Shown here piece after piece: positions 22,661 to 34,059 of a DNA stretch of 64,000 bases. The position numbers and the translations under genes were made by a program. Each line of letters starts with the position of its first letter. The first letter of the stretch is position 1. The notes below the pieces were generated by a model. That model worked only from the letters and a program-made list of their open reading frames with translations. It made no database searches and was not told the DNA's origin. Source of the DNA: Plectrocnemia conspersa (taxonomy: Eukaryota > Arthropoda > Insecta > Trichoptera > Polycentropodidae); the NCBI GenBank assembly GCA_009617715.1, contig VTFK01000328.1:310001-374000 (forward strand). Reading direction: 5' to 3'.

Positions 22661-24155
22661 AATACTTTCACATACTAATGCATATTATATATAGGACTTT
22701 TGTAAATGAAAGGAAAGATAAAAATATAATTTAGATAAGCTTTTTCATTGCGAACTTAGCCCAGTATTATAAAATTGACTTCCAAGATAGAATAATGAAA
22801 AAAATTGTAACATCATCATATTGAAGTTAAAACAGACATTTTTTAAAATAACATTCCAATTGTTATAATGCAATTATCATGTATTACAATTGAGATGTAA
22901 AATTATATGTTCCAGCTCATTTTTATTATTTAAGCTGATTTTTTAAATAACATTAACACACAAATATAATGTCAACTATTTAACAATAGTTCAAGTATCT
23001 CCTTTACATTTTTCACATCAATGACATGAGTTATTTTCATATAAAAATATTAGTTTTAAACTATTACTAGAAATTCATAAAAAAACTCTTATTTTCACCT
23101 GCCACGGAATAGTAACCAAACAAATCTCATTTAACTTCTAAGCAATTTCTACGCTTCCAAGAGTAAAATAAAAACTATTTCAAACTTGCAAAATGTACTA
23201 AAGCAGCCTCTTGATAAATAAAGTGCGTACGAAATTGTGCAATCATAACTTTTTTATAGTACACAAGCTCTATAAATATAGTCTTCGCGTTATCAATATT
23301 TCACGCAAGAGTCTCATTTTAAATACATATGCATATAAATATATCATATAAATATTTATAAATAAAAATGTAAAACGCTTTGCAGTAATGAAAAAAGTTA
23401 TTATTTTTTTTATGTCGTGAAATATTGGCGGGTTATATTAATTTTTTGCAGAATATCATTTTTGGAGAATGCCTATAAGTTTCCCTGAGGTCAGGCAAAC
23501 TTTTTGCGTGGGCGAGAGTTTCACTGTTCATAAAGTGAAATTTTTCCCATTAGTTTCCGTTTTTTCAGCCTAGCAACGCTAATAAGAAAGGAATGACACA
23601 CTGGGGGAGAGAGATATTAAAAATTGAATGATGGCATGACGCATTGCTTTCCTAATTAATGCGTTTAATTTAAGGTTTTAATATATGTATTAAATCATAT
23701 ATTTTTTAAATTGTAAATTACACCGGACGACCCAAATTTATAAATAAAAAAGTCGATCCAATAAATTTGAAATACATTCAGAAATATTTCCAAAGTTAGA
23801 AAGTAGCTCAAACTTTAATACCTTGTACTTAACATTTACATCTGCTTTCATATAGATATAGTCTGGAAACATTGTATAAACGTAGCAATTTCAAACGTCG
23901 TTCAAAACCGCATTATGCTTTATTTTTAAAGCCTGAATTGCTTAAAGATTTTACAAAGCTGTTTTTCAATTTAAGTTTTAGGTTTAATTAAGCTAAAAAA
24001 AAACAATAAAATTTGTATAATAAGGGTGAAAAACATGTATAATATATATAGTACATACGTTTACTAGATATTTAATTTTAATAAATAATAAATTAAATTA
24101 TTAAATACTAATTTAATTAACTAAGGAATATATAATATTTTTAATAATATCTAAG
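22661..24155. other. AT-rich sequence with a small GC-richer island
   Basis: Mainly AT-rich. 23440-23660 is less AT-rich (GGCGGGTTATATT, TCCCTGAGGTCAGGC, CACACTGGGGGAGAG) and may be another conserved non-coding element. No gene is recognised. Confidence 0.35.
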
Positions 24156-24159
24156 TGAT

Positions 24160-24545
24160 ACTAGCAAAAAGTAACTAGAATACAAATACGATTAAGACCC
24201 GTACTTGATATTTTCCAACAACATGTAGTACTTTGTTTCGCTCTGATTCCAGACAATGAAGCCCTAATCAAGTACGCTATGAACCAGCGTATTGTACAGA
24301 ATGTGAATCGGTAATAAATTATTAAAGTGACACGCGCTCCGCATAACAAAGCCGAGCATCCTCGACGCCTTATTACAAATTTTGGCAATGAACACAAAAA
24401 TCTCTATTTTTTCTGAAACATTACTCTCAAGTCATCAACGAAAGTATATCTGCTTAAATTGTAAAAAATTCCGACAAAGCAGAGGACGTAATTTATACCC
24501 TTGTAGAACTCCAGAATGAGCAAAATATTTATCGAAGCAAAAAAA
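24160..24545 (-). mobile_element. Jockey-type LINE relic with internal deletion
   Basis: Minus-strand reading in changing frames. FAHSGVLQGYKLRPLL is the GVPQGS..GPLLF box (about 24490-24540), and FVDDLRV stands for the catalytic FADDL box (about 24435-24450). KASRMLGFVMRSACHF, LLPIHILYNTLVHSVLD, a stop and FIVWNQSE follow (24215-24365). The RT core and the C-terminal region are closer together than in an intact element, so a segment is deleted. The FVMRSACHF signature makes it the same family as the relics at 7440-8040 and 12661-13110. Confidence 0.8.
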
Positions 24546-24779
24546 ACATATAATTATTAAATGAAATTATTACTTAATAGTATTCAAATAAATAAGCTTT
24601 TAAGCCGGTCGAAAAAATTAGTAACTAGCAAAACTTAAAAAGTTTTTTTGGAAAGTTCTATCGGAGATGTTTTTTAACCGTTTTTTATGTCACTTATATT
24701 ACACTATCTGTATTTAAATTTAAGTATCTAATGCAAAATATTAACTCATGTATACAAAAGAATGTGATATGTATACAGA

Positions 24780-25600
24780 ATCAGTAATTATCTGGGTGGC
24801 ACCTGCACGCCTAATCTATATCGGTACGCGTACGAAGAACTATCCCGCCGGCCCACTACCAACATTCTAACGCTAAATACTACACCCGAAACAACTAAAG
24901 TCTTCAATTAGTCATCAAATTCGCTATAGACCTAGAGATACTACTGAGCTCAGCTGTTTATTTTTTACAATAAATAAATACAGCATCGTCAGAACGTCTC
25001 ATACAGATTATTCGCCAGTAAAGTATTACACAACTACACAGTAGAGTATTTTTTTAAAAAAAATCATACAATACATATTGAATGTGTGTGCCTATTCTTT
25101 TACAGTAGCGCAAACTGTCTTCAACTTAGAGTACAATGTTATATGCCTAAAAAAGCACGTAAAAAGGGATTCGAGATCATTAATATATACGACAACATAA
25201 ACACGATCCTCACATACCCGATCGAATATTTATTTACCAGCAATAGGATAAGAGGACCTACCCCATCTCGAAAGCGTGTTGAATCGTTTATATTTATTTT
25301 TCTACGGCTCTGGTTTATTCATACAAAATGTACACAAACGGTTACTACACACTATAGTTTGAGCCCGTCAATAAACACCGTGGAATTATTACAATGTGAC
25401 GCGCGAGCACGTCCGTTTTTCGGGGCATTTTGCACCTTCAAAGCGTACCTCGGGGGTGGTGGCCGTCCGTGCTGAATCTTTGACACCTTAAGAAAATCCT
25501 CATTGGTATTCCATCGCGCCACTTTCCTTAATCAACTTTTACGAGGGTTTTTCTTCGGACGAAGTGTCCCTAAAAAGTGGCACTCTCGCCTCTCTAGCTA
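24780..25600. other. Long GC-richer island, candidate conserved non-coding element
   Basis: About 800 bp of clearly raised GC in an AT-rich setting, densest at 25370-25600 (GACGCGCGAGCACGTCCG, CGGGGGTGGTGGCCGTCC). It includes the longest open frame of the window (25086-25475, plus, 129 codons). That frame's product has no recognisable domain and a mixed, unconvincing composition, so I treat it as a by-product of low stop density. A promoter or a cluster of regulatory elements is possible. Confidence 0.35.
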
Positions 25601-26711
25601 GCGCTCTTGCAGAAAAATTATTTTAAATCGAAATTTATGTTTTATTTGTCCGGAATTGATTTTCACTTCCGCTCCGTACGTGCAAAGAATAAATGTCTTA
25701 TTTATTATAAAACAGCATGGTCCATTAAGAAGTTTACATTTAATACAGCAATAACATATAAAAGCACTTATAATAAATCGATAAAATTAACGACAATTTT
25801 TATAAAACTTCACAGAAATTTTAAAGATAATAAAATAGTAACTGCTTTTGTAGGTAAAAAGCGCATAAATACATATCACGTGTTATATTTTCTATAGCTA
25901 AGTGACTAATATATGAAAGAACTAGATTCTAATGCCATAAGGATTTTAATTTTTGTCCTTTCTGGAAGATCATAACTAGTGATCAATATATAATTATAAT
26001 TCCGTTAATCATGACAGATTTTCTCAAATTTTACTATTCTCACAGATGAATAAAATAAAATTGCATAATAATATACATTATTTGTAAGCTCAAATATTCA
26101 ATAAAAAAATATGTCACTAATTTACAGACTTTGGTTTCAGTCTGGTGTTTTAAAACTTACATTGCAATTTTTTATTGTATTTACCTTATTAAAATGCATT
26201 GGACTAACGCCTTTTATGTAACAATAAGTCAATTAAGGGTAACGTTTAGCATTAAAATGAAAAAAAATTAAAATATCACCCTGTATTTGACTGACAACTT
26301 TACAGAAATCAAGTGAAGTTCAATCTGTACATTATATGAACTTTATAAATGAGCTCTTAAAAGATGTTTAAAAAAAACTATTATTCTATAATTAATTAAC
26401 CAATACATTTTAATATTTATTTTTAATTTAACATGTATTATATTTATTGCACTATTTAAGCTTAAAAATAAGTATTTTTAAAAAAAAATGCGGAGTAACA
26501 CCAATTTAAAGTCATTAAAAACACAGCTAGAAAAATAATATATAATATACCTTTTATACTAATCTTAAAAAATTGCATAATATCCACCAATAAGCAATAA
26601 TTAAAAAAAAAACAAATACAGAAGGCAATAATATAAATCTAAAAACAAGCGGTAAATATCTGAAATTACACCTGAACTTATTTAACATATTGTATTTGGC
26701 AACTTCGCTCT
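25601..26711. other. AT-rich sequence, nothing recognised
   Basis: A 96-codon plus frame (25607-25897) has no recognised domain. The rest is AT-rich. Confidence 0.4.
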
Positions 26712-26803
26712 AAATGGCTTGCCGCCATTGCGGCCCTTAGACCAATATTTAATAGCATGCTAGCTAGCAAAAATTAAATTTCAATTTATGAACAATTAAT
26801 TAG
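26712..26803 (+). repeat. Inverted repeat arm, left
   Basis: It contains GGCTTGCCGCCATTGCGGCC, TAGCTAGCAAAAATTAAATT and TTATGAACAATTAATTAG. The arrangement recurs in reverse complement at 28843-28942 at high similarity over about 95 bp. Confidence 0.8.
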
Positions 26804-27249
26804 GGCTGCCTGGTGTGGTGTGGGAGCCTGATGAATAGTAACAAGTTCTGTATATTCTATGGTTTAAAATAGCAACACATTTTTATCTTTAATGTTTAAT
26901 GTTCTTTTTTTAGCGGCTTGTAAATAAATAAAATTTTATTATATATATTTTTCTAATCTATACATATTTTATTCCGAATCAACTGCAATATTGTTTTCTG
27001 ATGACAAATAAATCAGAATTGCATAAAGTTCACGAAGTAAAATAAATGGCTTTGCTGTAGCACAGTTTTATAAAATTACATTATTAAAATACGTAAAAAT
27101 TATGTGGTGAATATTATAGGGGTTAATTAATAATTCTAAATTACTAGGTAAAATTTCGATAATAATAAATTAGCTAGTATATTTAAACATCGCATTTTCG
27201 TATTTTAAGGGAAAAAATGATAATTGATAATTTAATATTGACAGGTAGA

Positions 27250-27780
27250 ATTTTTTGCCGTTCCACATTTCAAACACAGCTCAAATACTTTTGGACTTAC
27301 CCATACATATAAATATTTCTGACACACGATACAGGCAAATCCCGACCGCCATTGCCAAATTGCCGTTTCACGCTAAATATTGAATCGTCTCGCCCGAGTA
27401 AGCACTCGAGATTTGATCGAATTATGCAAATTCGCCCACCACACCTGAAATACTTGAAATTTCTACTAGCGCATAAAAAATAAGTTAGAAAAAACCAAAT
27501 ATGTTACATATTTATTTTCTCGGCCTAGAGATTAATGCCCGAACATGACTCGCGGTTCCTCTTTCGTTCACCCGAAGCCCCGCAATTTATTACGCCGAGC
27601 CCCTTTCTCGCGACCGATCATCAATAACAGGTGAATTATTTATTCGCCACAGCCGCGAGTGACCGTGAAAATTCCGCCAGCCCTCGGAGATATTTTCTCA
27701 TGGTGTTTTTCACGTTTTTTCGCGGTGCACAATGCGGGAAAACGTGAACGTTTTGAAGCTAGCTGTTACTATGTAATAAA
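27250..27780. other. GC-richer island, candidate conserved non-coding element
   Basis: Two GC-rich patches (27320-27460 and 27535-27760) lie between the arms of the inverted repeat. They include ACCACACCTGAAA and AACAGGTGAATTATT E-box-like words, TTATGCAAATTCGCC, and stretches such as CGCGAGTGACCGTG. There is no open frame of note and no mobile-element motif. Confidence 0.4.
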
Positions 27781-28122
27781 TAGTACTTCGTTCCGCTTTA
27801 GATTAAAAAAAATAACAACTGACTTTTTTTGATAAAAGTCTGAACGAGGTTATATCTAAAAAGAATGATATCTTAATAATTAAATATTAATTGAAAATTC
27901 GACTGGAGTCCAGATAAGAAGGCAAAAGTCAATCGTAACATATCCGACGTCTGGTAATTCTATCTTCGGTCCTTACATTATTTAGCCGACAACAAACATA
28001 TACAAAAAAAGTTTGTTGGAAAATACTAATGCGGATTTAAGGCCGGAAAGTCAACTAATCAGATATTCTTAATACGGTAAATTAAGACTGCATATTTCTT
28101 GATAAACAAAAAGTTGCGACCG

Positions 28123-28452
28123 GATTATTGCGCAAATAAAAATTGTACACAGCGAAAATTCTGAACATCAGTGATTGTTCATTGTCAAAGGAATTTATAT
28201 TTTAATTTAAACGGCTTTATATTTTACTCTTTATTTTAAAATAAAAAATTGTAAATTACTAATATAATTGTAAAATATTTTAAAACATGATATTTAAAAA
28301 TTAAAATCACATAATAACATATGTTATATATGTATACAGATATTTTTTTATATATATTGACGTATTCTTAGATATATTGTACATGTATGTGTTAACAAAT
28401 CATCTATGATCAGCATTTTTGCTGTGTGAAATTTTCGCTATGCGCAATAATC
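28123..28452. mobile_element. 330-bp MITE-like inverted-repeat element
   Basis: The terminal words GATTATTGCGCA (28123-28134) and TGCGCAATAATC (28441-28452) are exact inverted copies. The arms continue inward for about 55 bp with shared CACAGCGAAAATT and ATGCTGATCAT-like words. No coding capacity and no clear target duplication. The superfamily is undetermined. Confidence 0.65.
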
Positions 28453-28842
28453 AACCAAAAACAGTATTTGTATACACCTGAATGTGCCAAATAATAAAAG
28501 GAAAACATTAAAAACACTTTTACAATACAAGCAAAAAAAAAAAATGAAATACAGAAAAAAATTAGGTGATAATTTGAGTTTATTTCATTGCAGAACTACA
28601 ACCATTGGCATGTTGTCTTTAGCCTCTAAAGCAATCTGTGCTTTAACATTTTGTAAATTTTGTGTTGTTTCGCGAGATATTTTTATAATATTTTCTTGTA
28701 TAAAAATGACAGTGTTCTTTAATTGTTTGTTATTTATAGGCTAGTAGGCAGTTTTTTAAGATAAGTATAAAATTAAATTGTAATTAAAAAAAATAGTATT
28801 ACTGGTGTCACTTCATACCTGGCAGGTATATATTGAAATGGG
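28453..28842. other. AT-rich sequence, nothing recognised
   Basis: An 86-codon plus frame (28484-28744) is Lys-rich at first and then hydrophobic. I do not recognise it. Confidence 0.35.
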
Positions 28843-28942
28843 TCTAATTATTTGTTCATAAAAATGAATTTTATTTTTGATAGCTAGCGTGCTACTTTAA
28901 ATAAATATTAATCTGAGGGCCGCAATGGCGGCAAGCCCTTTG
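28843..28942 (-). repeat. Inverted repeat arm, right
   Basis: Reverse-complement partner of 26712-26803, about 2.1 kb apart. Similarity includes AAAGGGCTTGCCGCC against AAATGGCTTGCCGCC at the outer edge, and ATGAACAAATAATTAG at the inner edge. Confidence 0.8.
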
Positions 28943-28979
28943 GGCCGGTTTCACATGTGCCGGATGGATTCATTGGCGC

Positions 28980-29560
28980 CGTGTAGTGAGGATGGTATAC
29001 AATATAAAGAGAAACGGCCCGAGCAATATTCTCTGAGGAACTCCGCTAGAATTTTACGCAATATCAAGTGTTTATTACTTAGTAAAATAATATAGCTTTT
29101 ACTTCTTAGGTGCATTAGATTTAAGTTTCCACCTTTGGAAATATTTATTCAAGATTTTTGTAAATTATTTTCGATTGGTTTAAGACGCTAAGCACTATAT
29201 CACATATTTATACACATGTTTTTTTTTTTTGGGATATCGTTCGTATACAATATAAAGAGAAACGGCAAGAGCAAACTTTCCAGAAGAAATCCAGCTATGA
29301 TCGTATTTAACGTAGCAGATAGTTAGGGGTCTTATGTTTGCCATACCGTGCTAAAAACTTTTTCTAGAAATAAAAGATTCGTACTTTTTTCATATAAAAA
29401 TTAGCCCAAAAATATACTTTGTTAAACTATTAGGTTGATGTGTTTTCGAGTGAGTTTCACGAAAACTAAACTGTTGGTTAATAATTTTATTCCCCAAAGA
29501 CTATTTTAAACGCATTTGGATTATTCTTTTATATTTTATTAAATGACGCTAATAAAATGA
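28980..29560 (-). mobile_element. Jockey-type LINE relic(s), reverse transcriptase
   Basis: Minus-strand reading. INQQFSFRETHSKTHQPNSL (about 29440-29500) matches the QFGFR..HSTTHQL..L block. The GVPQGS-ILGPFLFILYT block occurs twice, as AGFLLESLLLPFLFILY at about 29245-29300 and VPQRILLGPFLFILYT at about 28990-29040. Two copies of the same motif in 300 bp mean two overlapping or duplicated fragments. All are stop-ridden. Confidence 0.75.
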
Positions 29561-29642
29561 TGAGCGATAAGTAATTGGAATTGTAAGATCCTTATCGGAA
29601 AAATTTTAACAGTTTTCCAAATAATTCATAAACTTAATTGAC

Positions 29643-29720
29643 TCATCGCCCACTTTTCAACGGCAAATTTTTCATCGCATACTTTTCAACGACTAAATTT
29701 TTATTCGCCCACCTTTGGAA
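29643..29720. repeat. Short tandem repeat, period about 29 bp
   Basis: TCATCGCCCACTTTTCAACG (29643), TCATCGCATACTTTTCAACG (29672) and TATTCGCCCACCTTTGG (29702) are successive imperfect units separated by AAATTT-type spacers. Confidence 0.7.
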
Positions 29721-29739
29721 TACTCTATTTATATATCAG

Positions 29740-30294
29740 TTAATAATAAATTGTAACGTAGCAAATTTCGTTAATATATTAGTGTACCTTGTGCAATTTT
29801 AGAATATCAAAAAGCAAGTAAAACAAATATTTAATTGATGAAGCAATGCACACTTTTAAACAACATTTAACCTAATATTATTGACTATTTAAATACATTT
29901 TTTTGTAATTTATACAGTGCTACTTATAAAATTAAAAATGGTAATTAGAATTGATATTTTCTATTTATATTAAATATTTGTAGCTAAGACTAATAATTTT
30001 AATTAAAATTAAATTTTTGCAAATACTATTATTTGCAATTTAATTTAGTTAGGTATTTGGAAAAAAATATGGCTAATTTCAAAAGATCTTAAAACGCATT
30101 ATATTTGATAAAAAATATTTACTTTCTAATAAATATAAAATACTTAAAAAGATTTTCGTACAAAATTAGGTTTTGACAAAAAATTTTTTCAAAAATAACA
30201 ATGTTCTTTAATGGTAGGAATTAAATATCTGGTTTGGAGTTTTTAGGGTTATTATAAAACGGTGTATTAAATAATAACTTTAAGGTAATTAATA
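29740..30294. other. AT-rich sequence with one hairpin
   Basis: No gene is recognised. An imperfect hairpin at 30007-30046 pairs GCAAATA (30019-30025) with TATTTGC (30030-30036) and extends into AATTAAATT/AATTTAATT arms. Confidence 0.4.
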
Positions 30295-30790
30295 ATAGTT
30301 TTAGTGGCGCCATAATAACTAGCTAGGATTGCTGTATCGTCAGCGTACATTGATAGTTTAGTATTTTTCAAATTGGAAAATCATTGGTATATAAAATAAA
30401 GAGAAACGGCCCAAGTATACTTCCCTTATGTACACCAGGTGGTATTTTACGCGAAATCTAAAATGTATTATTTAGCGAAACAATATAGGTTAGATTTTTC
30501 AGATGGGACCGAAAAATGTGGATAATATAATAGCGAGTTCCGTACTTAAAAAGTTTATACATTAATCCGTCATTCCATACTGAATCACAGGCCTTTTCTA
30601 TGTCTAGCAATTAAAGATTAGAACTTTTTTGCATATTAAAATTGGTACATATCTGCTCTGTTAGTATGTTAAGTTGATTCGTAGTCGAATGATGTTCTCG
30701 AAAACCAAATAATTGTTTGTGAATAAGTTCGCTATTAAGAGATTACTGTAATCGAGGTTATATGATTTTTTCAAATATTTGCTAAATGAC
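30295..30790 (-). mobile_element. Jockey-type LINE relic, reverse transcriptase with YADD box
   Basis: Minus-strand reading from 30790 downward. LNSELIHKQLFGFREHHSTT comes first, then NQLNILTEQI and LLDIEKACDSVWNDGLMYKL after a frameshift (the family's DVEKAFDSVWHDGL). GVHKGSILGPFLFILYTNDF follows (about 30385-30440). SMYADDTAILASYYGA carries an intact catalytic YADD (30333-30347). A few stops and frameshifts remain, but this is among the least damaged RT pieces in the window. It meets an oppositely oriented LINE piece at about 30790. Confidence 0.85.
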
Positions 30791-30794
30791 GGCA

Positions 30795-31250
30795 GTAAAC
30801 TGGCATGATGGATTGGTATATAAGCTAATCAAAGCTAAAGTTCCTCTTTCACTTATTCACATAATTGATGATTATCTTTGCGACAGAAAATTTAGCTTCT
30901 AAATAAAAAGGAGAAAACCCAGTCCCGAGAAAAGAACCAATGGGAGTGCCGCAGGGTAGCATTCTCGGCCCTTTTTTTGTTATCCATGACGTTCCAGCTC
31001 CACAGTACTGTCAATATGCGGATGATTCAAGCAGGAAAATAATCGGCAAAAGACTTCAAAGCGGTTTAAGGCAACTACACAACTTCAATAGCAAGTGGAA
31101 GATAAAAATAAATGACGGAAAAACAGAAGCTATCGTGTTCTCACGTAGAACAAGGGTGATTCTCTTGTCGCAAAAAAAAAAATGAACGGTAAGGCGATTC
31201 CCTGGGCAAAATCTGGCAAATATCTTAGGTTACGCATGGAAGTAATTTTT
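30795..31250 (+). mobile_element. Jockey-type LINE relic, RT core on the opposite strand
   Basis: Plus-strand reading. WHDGLVYKLIKAK comes first (30802-30842), then the fingers-palm spacer. MGVPQGSILGPFF, DVPAPQ and YADDSSRK follow (30940-31035), then FNSKWKIKINDGKTEAIVFS (31085-31145) and MNGKAIPWAKSGKYL after an A-run frameshift (31180-31230). The palm is shortened: between ILGP and DVPAP several residues of the usual LYNIFTHDVP segment are missing. An 81-codon open frame survives at 30940-31185. Confidence 0.85.
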
Positions 31251-31259
31251 ATTACAATA

Positions 31260-32095
31260 GATACATAGGAGGTGTAGATGAATCTGACAAAATGATGTAT
31301 GTTTATCTTGATGAAGAAAAACTCTAGAATATTCTATAATATTTCCGTATGATCCTAGAAGTTTATATCATTTATAAAATAAACGTGGGTAGTAAATATA
31401 TGCTACGTCTTTAATATACGTCAAGTTTAATTGAAAAAATTGAGCGGAAATGAGAATTTTTCCAACAGAATTAAGAGTGTTGGAAAAATTACCTTGTCGT
31501 AATTGTATGCAGTTCCCAAAATAAATAACCTATAAAAAAATCTAACCTAATTTGTGTCAGATGTAAAAAAGGTGTACACGGAATATGTGTAGGCCAGCAA
31601 AAACATAAATATTATATTTTAAGTTACATAAAAATGATTGCATGTGCAGCCTAATAATAATGTCTAATAAAAATTCGTAATATATGAAGAAAAGATATAA
31701 ACTTTATTAATCAAATTATTTTTTATATAATTGAAAATTATATATAATTTTTTAATATTTTTTTATATATTAATTAATTAAATTAAGGTTTTGCCATGAA
31801 CATATGTTTAGCAACTGTTATGTTTTTATTATAGTGTATAAAAATATTACGATTGTTTCTTATTTAAAAAAGTTGTGGGTTTTTTTATATCCCTCATTTT
31901 AGTTAAGAAATTGCTGGCAATTTTTACCTAATATAAAAAAAACGCGTGGCACTCAAATGATGAATAATCTAGACTAAGATAATAATTTTAAAAAACTAAA
32001 ATTATTGTAGAATTAGCTAAATTTACTAACAAATTAAAACTTGTAATTTTTTTGTTGTTATAAAGGTAGTCATTTATCGATCTACCTCTACAGCA
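31260..32095. other. AT-rich sequence, nothing recognised
   Basis: No coding or repeat structure that I can support. Confidence 0.4.
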
Positions 32096-32099
32096 ACTT

Positions 32100-32445
32100 C
32101 AGGTCTTTTATAGAGAAACTGAATCTGAGTTCATGCGAATACAGTAAAACGCTTTCAAGTAATCAGCATATAATAAATATTCCGATGTATTAATTGCCCC
32201 ATGCATATTATTAATTAAGAGCAAAAAGAGCATAGCACTTAGATCGGTTCTTGTGGTACTTCAGAATGAGCGAAATATCAAAGTTGCTTAACTTCTGAAG
32301 AAGTAGGTCATGGCAAGCTTTCTCGAATGCTTTTAAATTACATAGAATTAAATTTTGAAATCAGAAGATTTTGTCTCCGTCTTCGAAAGGCGCAAAAGAA
32401 TGATGACTATGGAACGATGCGAATTAAACCCGTTTTGTTGATTTA
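32100..32445 (-). mobile_element. Jockey-type LINE relic, reverse transcriptase
   Basis: Minus-strand reading. NGFNSHRSIVIILLR (about 32400-32440) matches HGF..RSTVTNLLRF, and LKAFEKACHD (after frame changes, about 32310-32340) matches KAFD. SEVPQEP is the GVPQGS equivalent (about 32250-32270). LLLINNMHG and INTSEYLLYADYLKAFYCIR (32130-32215) carry YADY in place of catalytic YADD. It is dead. Confidence 0.7.
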
Positions 32446-32739
32446 CTAGTGATTGTGAATATATCTGTGAATAATTATATTAAGCAACTTAGCAAGTGTT
32501 CAAAACACGATTTATCACTCTTTTCATGGATCGGGATGACTCGCACAAATCGAGAAACGATGAAGTTTTAAGCGATAAATTAATAATATATCGAAGAGGA
32601 GCAAAGTAATTAACCTGGCGCCCTTCAATATAAAGTCAGGAATAAAGCCTAGTCTTGTGGAACTATTTGACTTAAGCTCAAAACCGTATTTCATGTCGAA
32701 TATACATATTTAACAAAAAAAATAGTAAACCTAATTTTG

Positions 32740-33180
32740 AGACCGATACGATGTACGGCCGCATAGTGCGTCGCCGCGGTTTGAAAAGAATTTTCGCGTG
32801 AAATAGACCCGCGAACGGCGGCCAGAGACCCTCAAAACTTTTCGCTAATGCAAAACTTTCGAAAGAAATTGCGTGTAATGCGTGTTTCGGCGCTTTTCAA
32901 CGCGTGTAATGTAAAGTAGGAAGTTTAAGGCAAAATGCGTGTTATTCGAAATACGCGGAAGAAACGTGCTTAGTCACTTTTATTTTGTTCCACCGTTATT
33001 AATTTTAATTGTGGGAGTGGGAGTGGGAGTGGGAGTGAGAGTGATATTACGCCCGTACTTTACGCCATTGCACATTACGAGAACAAATATTAAATTTTAA
33101 AACTGACAAATGTAAATTCCCGGACGCTCCCAGGCGACCCAAAAAGGAGGACATGTTCCGGGGAAAGCTTATGAAAACTC
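32740..33180. other. GC-richer island with microsatellite
   Basis: Raised GC (ACGGCCGCATAGTGCGTCG, CGCGAACGGCGGCCAG) without a reading frame. The repeated words GCGTGTAATG/GCGTGTTTCGG occur around 32870-32950. A GTGGGA repeat sits at 33011-33043. Candidate conserved non-coding element. Confidence 0.35.
33011..33043. repeat. (GTGGGA)n hexanucleotide repeat
   Basis: Four GTGGGA units followed by degenerate GTGAGA units on the plus strand, purine-rich on one strand. Confidence 0.9.
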
Positions 33181-33429
33181 AAATGTCACAGAATGTCAGA
33201 AATATTACATAACAAGTGTCGACGTATTGTGTATATTGTGAAGAAAAAAAGCTCAGAGAATGACAGATTCAGTGTTGCCAAATAATGATTTATTTTTATT
33301 TTATATTATTATCCATCTCGCTGGACTACTGCTACTAAAATAAGCCGAAAAACGTAGAGTTTATCGTTTAAAGTCGCATCAAAAGTACGTGTCGAATAAA
33401 TCAAACGTATTTAGAAATCAATTTCGTTA

Positions 33430-33830
33430 TGATTGATGTCACCGACGCAACGAGCGTCACGTCTAGCTGTAACGAGCGTTAAATATTTGTTCTGAACTAA
33501 CGAGCTCAATTATCCATGTGCGTGAGTTTAGCTATAATGCCTTTTAATTTATTCTCTTGTATAGTACCATTCGAAAAAAAGTGCGGAACTGAGAAGCTTC
33601 AATAATTTGTTGAATTACACGTGTAGCGCGGGTGGGTATTAGGGGTCGAAATTCATTTGCATAATTCAATAGGATATCTTCGAAGATGGTGTCTCTTGTT
33701 TGATGAGCTCGTGAAACGGGTCGGACAGGTTTGCTCCGCTTCCTGGCACATCCTATATTCGACGAATAACGGTGATTGATACACTTTTTACGCATTTATT
33801 TAAGCCACACTGTAATATAATAATTCTAAA
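33430..33830 (-). other. GC-richer island with an unidentified minus-strand frame
   Basis: An 83-codon minus-strand frame (33544-33795) starts with ATG and has mixed, coding-like composition (KRSKPVRPVSRAHQTRDTIF, then ATRVIQQIIEAS). A possible acceptor, TTATATTACAG, lies about 13 bases upstream of the ATG in the minus sense. I do not recognise the product, and no donor follows before the stop. It could be a small exon, a mobile-element remnant or a conserved non-coding element read by chance. Confidence 0.25.
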
Positions 33831-34059
33831 GATAATATGATTTTGGCAAGGTGACATTAAGGGGATGTTTAAAATGGAAGAGTATTTTACATATCGATGC
33901 CTTGAAATGTAAAAAAAAAAAGTATCACTGTTATTTTTACAGGCAAAATTTTCATAAAAACATCTACGTATATATGAGAGATTTTTATTAAATAAGTATG
34001 TATATTAACATACTTATTTATTTATTTATTCACATTTATGTGTAGCGTAGCGTGGGTCT

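Noticed and set aside
25086..25475. 129-codon open frame as a gene
   Set aside because: No recognisable domain or splice context. Its length is explained by local GC content.
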